Source: Pinguiococcus pyrenoidosus
Lineage: Eukaryota; Sar; Pinguiophyceae; Pinguiochrysidales; Pinguiochrysidaceae
Direction of reading: 5' to 3'
Length of the DNA stretch: 58,405 nucleotides
NCBI GenBank assembly: GCA_019677205.1
Contig: JAAMXY010000334.1
Location: 1 to 58,405 of the forward strand
Shown here one piece after another: positions 10,105 through 19,191 of this stretch. Position 1 is the stretch's first letter. The number at the start of each line of letters is the position of its first letter. Below the pieces are notes generated by a model. That model did not search any database, was not told the origin of the DNA, and saw only the letters and a list, made by a program, of their open reading frames with translations. Position numbers and translations under genes: made by a program.

Positions 10105-11245
10105 ATGCACCTCAAACCTTCCGCCGGCATCGCCGCGCTCGCCGCCTTCGGCCTCCTGGCCGCCGCGACGGCCACGCTGTGGCGTCGGCGGCGCCGCTCG
10201 CGCCTTCCAAGGTACGCTCGTACTCCGGCCGGTACCCTCGAGTCCGCCGCCAACGCCGCTCCGCTGAAAACGCCCAATGTCGATCCTGTGCAGCGCATTA
10301 CGCGCCGTAGGCGCTCTGCAAGAGGAGCTGGAGGCCGCGGTGGAGTTGGCGGAGCTGGCGGGAGCTCGGCTGAATGCAGCCATCTCGGAAACCAAGCGAA
10401 TCGCCTCCAAAGGCGTAGCGGACATCGTGACCGAGACGGACAAGGCCAACGAGGAGCTGATTTTCGAGGGCCTCCGACGGCGTTTTCCGGCCGATGCGTT
10501 CATTGGGGAAGAGTCCTCCAGCGGAGGTGTGAGTGCAGCCAACTTGGGCCCCAACAAGACCTGGATCGTGGACCCCATCGACGGCACGACCAACTTCGTC
10601 GCGGGCCTGCCCCTCACGTGCGTGTCCATTGGGCTTTGCGTCGGGGGCAGACCTGTCCTTGGTGTGGTCTTCAACCCCTGCATGGACGAGATGTACATCG
10701 GCGTCCGCGGACACGGAGCCTACCTCAATGGCCAGCGGCTCAAAGTGTCCGACACCACCAGGCTGGACGAGGCGGTGGTCATTCAGGTGCGCCAGAGCCG
10801 AGCTTCCTACGGCATGAGCTAAGAATCTGAGCATGACTCACTTGAGCCTGGCTCTACTTTCCTCTCATTCTCCTTTCGCGATTCATTGCAGGAATACGGC
10901 TATGAGCGCGAAGATGGCATCCTGGCCCTGATGAGCACCAGCGCGGCGTTGCTGGGCAACAAGGTGCGCGCTCTGCGGCAGTTTGGCTCCGGGTGCCTGG
11001 ACATCTGCTGGGTTGCGGCGGGGCGCTGCGACGCCGTCTACGCCGGAGTAGCGCACGAGGGCTTGTGCAAGGGCTGGATGCCTTGGGACTACTGCGCCGG
11101 CGTCGTCATTGGCGAGGAGGCTGGCGCCGTCTTCAAGAAGTTCGACGGTACGGATTTTGACATTTTCTATCGGAAGGACTTCCTGTGCTGTACACCTGGA
11201 GTTCTGGACGAGCTCCGCGGCGTACTGAATCAAGCGGCTTCGTAG
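10105..11245 (+). CDS. inositol monophosphatase family protein with N-terminal signal anchor, three exons
   Basis: Exons 10105-10211, 10294-10786 and 10892-11245 give 317 residues. Family members hydrolyse inositol phosphates or related sugar/nucleotide phosphates with Mg2+. Metal-site motifs are present: GEESS (E70-type motif), WIVDPIDGTTNF (DPxDGT) and the C-terminal WDYCAGVVIGEEAGA (WDxAxG-type). Exon 1 adds a hydrophobic segment (IAALAAFGLLAAATATLW) followed by RRRRRSR, a signal anchor or organelle-targeting leader. A later in-frame ATG at 10277 would skip it, but the exon 1 donor and exon 2 acceptor match in phase. Its 3' end lies 48 bases from the RecQ stop on the other strand. The true substrate is uncertain; IMPase, histidinol-phosphatase and FBPase-like activities share these motifs. 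Confidence 0.88.
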
Positions 11246-11293
11246 TCGACCAAGAGCTGTCCGTGTGGATGCTTCCAACAAATGCGCCACGGG

Positions 11294-13214
11294 CTAGTCC
11301 ACGTCCTCCGCGCAGAGGTCAATGACATGCTCTCTAGTATCTTGAGCGCCACGTGCTTGTTTTGCGGAAGCTGATCTTGATGAAGTTGATTTTGCCGAAT
11401 CTGATTTTGCCGAATCTGATTTTGCCGGGCCTGATTGTGCCGAACCTGGTCCTGCTTTCGTTAGCTTTCTCTTCTTCGGTTTGGTCTCTTCTGCGGCGTC
11501 ATCCTCCTCTGAAAGCTCCGCTGGAAAGTCGCAGTACACTCGCCTGCTGCCGTCCTCCACTTTCCAGGCAGTCGCACCTGCACCGCGATGGGGAAGAGCA
11601 TTACATCGAGCAGATCCGCGAAGAAGCCCTGCGGATAGCCGATGGGGTTGAGCTTGGCCTACCTCGGAGGACATAAACTACGGTGCTGTAAGCCGTGAAG
11701 TGAAGGTCTTCCGTTAGCGTGCCGTCAACCAGCATGCCCGCGAGGATTCGCTCGTACGCATCCGCGTCAAGCCAGGCGCAACCTGCGCTCCTCTTGCGCT
11801 CCTTCCGCCGCTCCTTCCTCAGCTCGTTCGCAAGGACCTTGAGCGTCGCGCGTCCCCTTTTCCCGTCTGCCGATGCCTTGCTGCCGAGTCGATCAAGCAC
11901 CACCAGAGCCTCTTTCGCAAGCTCGGTGACATCGCGGCGCACTCCCGTCCGTCTGCCACCGCAGACATCGCTGCAACCGCTTCGTGGCGAATCGCTCTTC
12001 TCCGGACTCGCCTCCCCCAGCGCTTCCGCCAGGAGTCGTCTTCGACACCGCGTCGTGTTCAAGCAGTATCCGACCATTTTTCGCAGATTCTGCAGACCCA
12101 ATGGTGTATCACACGCCAGTCCCGCGAGCCGTGTGAAATCGGAAGGGCTAAAGAAGCAGATCGCGCGCGCGGGTCGTCCGTCGCGGCCGGCCCTGCCGCT
12201 TTCTTGGTAGTAGTGCTCCACCGACTTGGACATGCAGTGGTGAATCACGTATCGCACATCCGGCTTGTCGATTCCCATCCCGAAGGCGATCGTCGCGACG
12301 ACGACGCTGACGTGCCCATCGCGCCACAGCCGGTGCACCAGTGATCGATCTTCCGGAGTCATCCCCGCGTGGTACGCCTGTGCGGCAACGCCGTAGTCTG
12401 CCATCAAGGCCGTCGCCAGAGTTTCGCTGTCTTTCTGAGAGAGGCAATACACGATGCCGCACTTGCCTCTGAAGTCTTCAGACAGCAAGAGCTCCGCCAG
12501 GTGCTGTTGCGCTGCTGCTGCCGCCGACGCTTTCGGCCGCACTTCGTACGAGATGTTCGCGCGATTCAAGGACGAGCGAATGTGCAGCGTGCGGCGCCCT
12601 CCTCTGGCAGCTCCGCCCGGAGCCGCGATGCCAAGGACGCTGCACACATCCTGCACCACCGCTGGCGACGCCGTCGCCGTCGTCGCTAGGATCGGCGCCG
12701 TCGGAAAGCTGCGGCGAATCTTGCCGAGCTTTCGGTAGTCCTCGCGGAACGACACGCCCCACTGCGAGCAGCAGTGGCACTCATCGATGGCGAAGCGCAG
12801 TCGGCCGGCCTCGAACGCGGCCTGCATGGCCGCCATCAGGCGCTTGGACTTCTCGATTTTCTCCGGCGTCACATACACCACCCGAAGTGCGGAGGCCTCG
12901 CCGGGCGCCCGAATCTCGCGCAGCACCGCAGTCGCAGCCTCTCGACTGGTACTGGAGTTGAACGCCACCGCACTGCCTGCTCGCTTCCGGTTCAGTGTGT
13001 CCACCTGGTCTTCCATGAGGCTCAGCAGCGGCGTGACGACCATCGTGATGCCAGACTCCAGCAAAGCCGGCGCCTGATAACATAAGGATTTCCCTCCTGA
13101 GGTCATTGTTGCATCATTAGTGAAACACTTGAGTCCGAGACAAGCTTGTAGAGAGCTGATTCGTGCTCCGCTTTGTACTGACAACGACAGGAAGCGTTGA
13201 AAAAAATCTGCAAG

Positions 13215-13305
<91 letters not shown>

Positions 13306-13640
13306 AGAACCAAAGAGATAGAGACGAACGCACCTCCAGTAGCCAACACCAAGAACACATCTCGATTGGACAGAACCGCATTGATGGCCTCTCGCTGCTG
13401 CGCTCTCAGCTCTTCAATGCCAAACACCTTGCGCAACATGAGCTGAAGGTCGTGCGTCCACGGAAAAGATTCTGCGGCGTAATCCACATCTTCTTCCGCT
13501 ACACTTTCTGCGTCCAAGACTTCCTCCAGACTGCGTTTCTCCGCGCGGAGTTCTCTCCGCCGGCGCTCTAGCACGGCGGCGCGCTCTTCAAGATCCGACA
13601 GCTCTTCATCCAGTTGCTGCAAGCGCCGCCGTATCTCCAT
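11294..13640 (-). CDS. RECQL: RecQ helicase, RECQ1-type, three exons
   Basis: Exons 13640-13334, 13096-11663 and 11577-11294 give 674 residues. The 3'-5' DNA helicase core has Walker A created exactly across intron 1 (ATG-G/GGKS), a DECH box, ATTATASP and the RecQ motif VI (YYQESGRAGRDGR). A zinc-binding-like Cys region follows (YCLNTTRCRR). The N-terminus is a short coiled coil followed by SFPWTHDLQLMLRKVFGIEE, close to the human RECQ1 layout. The C-terminal exon is Lys-rich with SAKSDSAKSD repeats and ends HVIDLCAEDVD, which resembles a SUMO-interacting motif. Intron 1 (13097-13333) is dominated by a CT/GA dinucleotide run. Expected role: genome maintenance in the nucleus. It shares a 165-base promoter with the S1P lyase. 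Confidence 0.9.
13221..13300. repeat. (AG)40 microsatellite inside RecQ intron 1
   Basis: Forty uninterrupted AG dinucleotides on the + strand, that is CT on the coding strand of the RecQ gene, making an extended polypyrimidine tract upstream of the intron 1 acceptor at 13097. If left unspliced it reads as a poly Leu-Ser stretch. Confidence 0.95.
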
Positions 13641-13805
13641 CTGCGGCCTTGCGCAGCCATAGGATGGCTGAATTGGGCGATCTCGGTTTGGATCGTTTTT
13701 GGCGGGAAATCGTCATTCCGCTTATTCACCCATCCTATGGGATCGTATCGAGCCAAGAGACACCGCGCGCGTCTTCCAAGTTCGAACGTCATTCTACAGC
13801 CTCCC
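13641..13805. promoter_or_regulatory. compact bidirectional promoter, RecQ / S1P lyase
   Basis: Only 165 bases separate the two start codons. A perfect 11-base inverted repeat, CCATAGGATGG at 13657-13667 and CCATCCTATGG at 13730-13740, brackets a TTTGGCGGGAAA word at 13698-13709. The word matches the E2F/DP consensus known from plants and animals, where it drives S-phase genes. Regulation by E2F here is inference from sequence. Confidence 0.6.
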
Positions 13806-16145
13806 ATGGAGAACCTGCCGACGTTGTCGTCGCCTGCGCAGGCGCTGCTGTATATCTGCGGCTTAAGCGTGCTTTGGGACGCCTACTCGCGCAGTTCCAG
13901 AAGATTCTTCTGGCCTCTCACGCTTCTGGCGCTGTTGTACAGAGGTGAACGCTCATCGTTCCGCGCGGACATCGCCTCTTCCTTCTCCTAACACTTGCGC
14001 TTAGGCTTCAGTATCCAATCCGAGGCGGAAGCGCGGCGACAGAGCACTCTCTTGAGGCAGATCTTCGGGATTCTCGAGGTGCGCTGCGGACTTTGCTCAG
14101 TTGCACCGCTGTAGGATGGCTTCTCTAAGCGTTGCTTTCGCTTGATTTCACTGTCAGGAAGTGGGAGAAGTGTCCCTGGGCCTTAAAGTAGTGTTGGAAG
14201 ACGCGTTGGGCCTCGTAATCGTGTTTGCGCTGCTGAGACTGGTGACATCGCTGCGAAAGTCCGGCGTCAAGGAGACCCAGAAGGCCGTCTTGGACTCTCT
14301 GTGGAACTTTGTGACCACTACGTACATCCCCGTCGTCAGCGAACAGATTAGCAAGGAGCTACGCAAGAATGAAGCCGCCATCGAGGAGATGTTCGAGCAC
14401 AAAGAGGTAAGCAAAAGCGCGAAGTCGCGGGCAGCGACGGCATTCCTGCTCAGCGTGCCTTCTAAAAAGGGAGCGGAGAGGCTCTTCGAGCTGCCCAAGA
14501 AGGGCAAGACGGATGCCGAGATCATCCGCTTCATGAAGAGGGCGGTGGAGGTGGAGGATCGCAAGTGGGAAGATGGATTTGTATCAGGTAGTCTTGCCCA
14601 TCTTTCTCTCTCTTTCTCTCTCGTGTTGTGTTCTGTTATTTTTTTCTCCACTTCTTGTGCGGTGACTCAGCTCAGCCATTGGGGGTCTCAGGACGACTTC
14701 TTTGGGAATCGAATCCTAACGAAGATGGTCTTCACCCCATGAAGGCGCCGTGTACAACGGAGAGAAGGACCACACCGAGGTGATGAACGTCGCCTTCAGC
14801 TGCTACGCTCTGTCCAACCCGCTGCACCCGGACATCTGGCCATCCGTTCGCAAGTTCGAGGCCGAGGTCGTCAGCATGACTTGCTCGCTGCTGAGTGGCG
14901 GCCGAGAGACGGTCTGTGGCTGCATGACGAGCGGGGGCACGGAGTCGATCATCCTGGCGGCGAAGGCGCATCGGGACTACTATCGCCGCGTGCGCGGCAT
15001 CACCGAACCGGAGATCGTCGCGCCCATGAGCGCCCACGCTGCGATTGACAAGGCCGCAGCACTGCTTGGCATTCGGTACGTCAACGATGAGATGAGCTTG
15101 AAGAGCTGGCCAATGGCGCGACACTGACTTGTTGCGAATCTGCGGTCTGGTGTAGGCTCATCAAGGTTCCGGTCAACCCGAAGACCTTCAAGGCCGACGT
15201 GCCGGCCATGCGCCGCGCGATCAGCGCCAACACGGTCATGCTGTACAGCTCCGCTCCCTGCTTCCCTCAGGGCGTCATTGACGACATCTCTGCGCTGGCA
15301 AAGCTTGCGAAATCCTTCGATTGCGGCCTGCACGTGGATTGCTGCCTCGGCGGCTTCATCTTGCCGTTTGCGCGCAAACTGGGCTATCGCGTTCCCGACT
15401 TTGACTTTGGCGTGGACGGTGTCACCAGCATGTCCTGCGACACGCACAAGTACGGATATGCCGTGAAGGGGACGAGCGTCGTCATGTACGCGAATCGGGA
15501 CCTGCGCCATGCCATGTACTTCTGCTTTCCGGACTGGACGGGCGGCCTCTACGCGACGCCAACCATCGCCGGTTCGAGGGCGGGGGCGCTTTCCGCGGCG
15601 ACGTGGGCGTCGATGGTCCGCATGGGGGAAGAGGGCTATCTAACACGGACGAAGGACATCATCGAGACCACCCACAGCATCTACAACTACATCGACGAGA
15701 AGATCGATGGCCTCAAGCTGCTTGGCGCGCCGGAAGCCATGATTGTTTGCATAGGTACGCGCTCCCTTCCCCCCCCGCCCCCGTCTTTGCCTGAAAGGTG
15801 TCTATGGCATCACGGCGCGGCTTGTTTTTTGGCTGACAGCAGTCTGTAGGTTCGGACGACTTCAACATCTATTGCGTGGATGAGATGATGAGCAAGCGCG
15901 GATGGAGCTTGAATGGGTTGCAGAATCCGCCCTGTCTGCACCTCTGTGTCACCGTGCGGCATGTAGGCCGATGGAAGCAGTTTGTTAGGGACTTGGAAGT
16001 GTGCGTGGACATCATTCGGGACGACCCGTCGGCCAAGCCGGACCCCAACTCGAAGGCGGGGATCTACGGCGCCGCCGCCGCGCTACCGGCGGGCGCCGTC
16101 GGAGACTCGCTGAAGATGTACATGGACATCGTCCTGCGACCCTAG
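13806..16145 (+). CDS. SGPL1: sphingosine-1-phosphate lyase, six exons
   Basis: Exons 13806-13944, 14005-14078, 14158-14587, 14745-15075, 15156-15754 and 15850-16145 give 622 residues, close to the animal and plant enzymes. It is a PLP enzyme of the endoplasmic reticulum that cleaves phosphorylated long-chain bases to a fatty aldehyde and phosphoethanolamine, the exit step of sphingolipid breakdown. Two hydrophobic segments near the N-terminus (residues about 14-46 and 80-95) fit ER anchoring. Conserved blocks are NPLHPDIWPSVRK, CGCMTSGGTESI, EIVAPMSAHAA, LHVDCCLGGF, the PLP-lysine block DTHKYGYAVKG, and GGLYATPTIAGSR. A strong-looking GTAAGC in exon 3 is not used in this model because no in-phase acceptor follows. 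The hydroxylase gene begins 184 bases downstream on the same strand. Confidence 0.93.
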
Positions 16146-16329
16146 GCGCGGCGGCTAGCCACCCGGCCCAAGTAGGGATAGAGATCTCTTCGGGAGGCGA
16201 GGCGCCGTGTAGGCTGCCAGAGCGACGATTTGATGTCATCGCCTCGCGAGGATCAGCTGATATCGAATCAGATTTCCAGTTGTTCTGCACTGACGTTGCC
16301 AGGCGGCCAGAGCGTCTGCGTTGTCAGCG

Positions 16330-17782
16330 ATGCCGGCTGTGGCGCCGAGTCGAATGCTGCTCCTTGCAGCCCTGGCCCTCGGGGCCCTCCCTCGCACCAC
16401 TGCGCTGCCTTTGGCGGCAAGGAGGCTCTCGCCAGGGCCGCCGCGAAGCTTCGCCGCCGCCGGGGATGCTCTCGGTCCAGCCGCGGGCCGGCCACGGACG
16501 GCCCTGACCACCATTTCCAGCGACGCGGAGGCGATGGAGAGCTGCGGCGGTGCGATGGCAGAGGGCCCCGTCCTGGGGGAGAGGATGGCGTGGCGCCTGG
16601 CCGTGCTGGGGATGGGAGGGCTGGCCCTGCTCAACGCCGGTGCGTCTCCTTGGCTTGTTTTTTGGCTCTCCCGGGTCCTGGTAGGGATGCTCTGACGCCG
16701 TGGCCACTTGGACCCATACCTTGGTAGACGCGATGGACGCGCAAGTGGCCCATCTGTGGGAGTTTTTGCTGACCCAGGCCTGGTTCCGGGACGACATGTT
16801 CGAGCCCTACCTGGCCGTGGCGTCGTTCTTCACGTGGTTGCACGGCTGGCTGCTGGTCGACTACCTCGCCACCTCGGGAGTGCTTGGAGACCGCTTCGGC
16901 GGCCTGCGGCGCTACCGCATGCAGGACCAGACCGCCGCGCAGCGCAAGGACGTGGACGTGGCCGACTTGGCCCTCGAGGACTTGCCAGCGCCCAACAAGT
17001 GGTACGCCGGCTGGCCTTTCGAGCTCGTGGTGTACTTGTCCCCCCTGTTTCTCATCGCGACGTACACCGACGCCTTCGCGGCGCGCCGGGCGGGGCTGGA
17101 CTTGGCGGCGCCGGAGTTCTCCACCGTGTGCGGCCAGATCTTTGCCGGCCTGTTCCTGTACGACTTCTTCTTCTGGTTTGGCCATGTGGCGATGCACAAA
17201 CTGTCACCGGTACGACGCTTTCGGTTGGCGATGGCTCATCGTCTCATCCTTGGCGGAGCGTCTAATGCACTCCGGCATCTTCAGGAGGTCTACCGATTCA
17301 CGCACGGGAAGCATCACATCAACGCGGAGGTCCGGGCGAGCGACACCGTGCGCTTGACCATGTTTGAAGAAGTGGTGGACGTGATGTGCTCCATCGCCGC
17401 TCTCCGCCTGCTCCACGCGCACCCCATCTCGCGAAGCCTGTACAACATCGTCATCACGTTCCTGCTCGTCGAGTTGCATTGCGGCTACGACATGCCCTGG
17501 TCGCCTCAAAATCTCTTCCCACAGGTCTTTTCCGGCTCACGAAGGCACCATGTGCACCACAGGTATGTGCTTGTGGAAGGCTGTGTGTTTCCAAGGGTGA
17601 CATGGAGCGGGCTACAGCATCGGAAGGAGCAGCGTGCGAGTGGCTCAAGATTTTGATGCTGCGACAGGTCTGGGCGCGTTTACTTCGGCAAGTTCTTCCG
17701 CTGGATGGACGATTTGGCAGGGTTCGTCGGCGGCGAGAAAGACTATCTTCGGGAGACCAAGGCAGTTGGGGGAAAGCCGTAA
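16330..17782 (+). CDS. fatty acid hydroxylase / sterol desaturase superfamily protein, four exons
   Basis: Exons 16330-16639, 16728-17209, 17285-17562 and 17668-17782 give 394 residues. The family uses a di-iron centre held by His boxes to hydroxylate or desaturate sterols, sphingoid bases or carotenoids. His boxes are visible as HVAMH, HGKHH and HHVHH, the last completed across intron 3. The N-terminus has a cleavable signal-like segment (LLLAALALGALPRTTA), then several membrane helices. Intron 2 is 75 bases, a multiple of three, so the unspliced frame stays open and hides it; removing it restores the HK-x-VYRFTHGKHH spacing seen in relatives. It lies head-to-tail behind the S1P lyase, which hints at sphingoid-base hydroxylation, but C4-sterol oxidase-like or other activities cannot be excluded. 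Confidence 0.85.
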
Positions 17783-18376
17783 AGCATTGCTCTGGTCGTC
17801 TTTTGCTACTCCCCCAAAGCCCATGAACGATAGCTCCTAGCCTCTTCCCGACCCGGCCCCGCCTGATGCACAGCCATGCCGGAAAAAGGGCCAAAGTGTT
17901 GCCGAAGCCCTTGTCGCCTCTACTACCTCGCTCCGCCGTCACGTGGCCTGGATACGAGCAATGAGAAAAGGGCCAAAGGACATCACTTCGCGAACCACGC
18001 TCAGACCTTCACCGCGGATCTCATGCATTGCACTCCGCACACGTCTTCCTTTCCCTACCAGCCTTCTCTCTCGCAAAATCCTCTCTCTCCTAAAGCACTG
18101 CAGTCTGGAGGAAAGCAGCTCGCACACCTGACTCCTTTCTGCTATCAGAGAAGCGTTCTTAGGCGGTTTGGGGTATGTACAACCCCCATCTTTGGTATCG
18201 GACCGCAGCTCAACCATTGCCTGCCATCTTCCTTCGCACGGCCATGTCGCACAAGTCTCACTACGCTTGCTAAGACCTCTACCTTGACGTCCTAGGTACC
18301 TTTTGGGCGCTGTAGTACTGCTGCATTTCCCCAACGCACCGTCGCGCTGCCCCTGGTCCGGCTACTGGGCAGCCGC

Positions 18377-18565
18377 CTAGCAGCAGCAGCACACATTCTT
18401 CTTCACGTACTCCCAGCACAGCTTCATGCGCATGGACATGGTCATCTTCGGCGTGAGGTCCATCGTGACTGTTCTGACTGGCGAGAGGGCGATCTGCGGC
18501 GGCTGACGACGCAGGTTTTTTAGCGAAAAAGTCCGTATTCGGGAATCCCAAAGCGGGCATAGCAC
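18377..18565 (-). CDS. possible small protein or last exon with a Cys4 C-terminus
   Basis: An open - strand frame ends MKLCWEYVKKNVCCCC before a TAG. Its first ATG lies mid-frame (TVTMDLTPKM), so it is either a peptide of about 32 residues or, more likely, the last exon of a gene whose other exons I could not place. A C-terminal run of four Cys after a basic stretch is typical of palmitoylated membrane-attached proteins. No family was recognised. Confidence 0.25.
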   Translation of the reverse strand: MLCPLWDSRIRTFSLKNLRRQPPQIALSPVRTVTMDLTPKMTMSMRMKLCWEYVKKNVCCCC

Positions 18566-18670
18566 GAAGATAGAGTCTTATCATTGGCAGAAATAGTTCT
18601 GATTATACGATATGACCAATCAAAGACGGATAAAATGACAGCAAGCTCAATTTTAAAAATTATCCTTGCC

Positions 18671-18730
18671 GTGATTGGTGGTTGGTGATTGGTTTTTGGT
18701 GATTGGTGTTTGGTGATTGGTTTTTGGTGA
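18671..18730. repeat. tandem GGTGATTGG-type repeat (inverted CCAAT boxes)
   Basis: A 16-17 base unit of the form TTGGTGATTGGTTTTT is repeated about three times with small changes, giving at least four ATTGG words (inverted CCAAT) in 60 bases. A further CCAAT lies at about 18616. It could be a promoter element or a simple minisatellite. Confidence 0.6.
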
Positions 18731-19191
18731 GAACCTGTTCACTGGTCAATGAAAATCTTCATAGAAATTTGGGGCCAGCCCCAAAGCCCCGAGATGCATG
18801 GAGGGAGCCACAACTCGACGCCGATCTTCTTCGCCAGAAGTCCGGTGAAGCGCTTCCACTTTTCATGTTCATGGTGTGCTATCAGAGTCGAACATGGATG
18901 TGCGATGGACTCGGAGGCATCCGACGCGTCACCATGAGATCGAGCTTCGTCGATCCCTGCCGTACAGCAGCGTGTCCTTCGCCGTCCCAGCACTCATCAA
19001 AGTCTCTCGACCGGTTGTGTGACATGAGCACGGCGAGAAAGAGGTCCAAGGAGTATCATAAGGAGTATGGTTGAGTAGCAACGATCAGATCCCTTCTTTC
19101 CGGTGCTTCTCAGCGCCCGCCCGCCCGTCCGCCCGTCCGCACCCACAGGTCCCTATTCGTGTACTCCTTCGTGCATCACGACTTGTACTTT

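Larger units (their letters stand above)
17783..19191. other. 1.4 kb gap, mostly unexplained and partly AT-rich
   Basis: Between the hydroxylase stop and the stop of the next - strand gene. It holds the small Cys-tail frame (18377-18565) and a run of inverted CCAAT boxes (18671-18730). Sequence at 18590-18780 is clearly richer in A+T than its neighbours. A - strand frame at 18993-18739 contains a segment KWKRFTGLLAKKIGVELW that could be an exon of an unidentified gene, but I found no in-phase chain of junctions. Confidence 0.35.

Noticed and set aside
13103-13381. Poly Leu-Ser and poly Glu-Arg proteins
   Set aside because: These are translations of the (AG)40 tract in RecQ intron 1.
14406-14471. 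Additional intron in S1P lyase exon 3 starting at GTAAGC
   Set aside because: The next acceptors are out of phase with the donor and lead to a stop; the unspliced reading is open and plausible.
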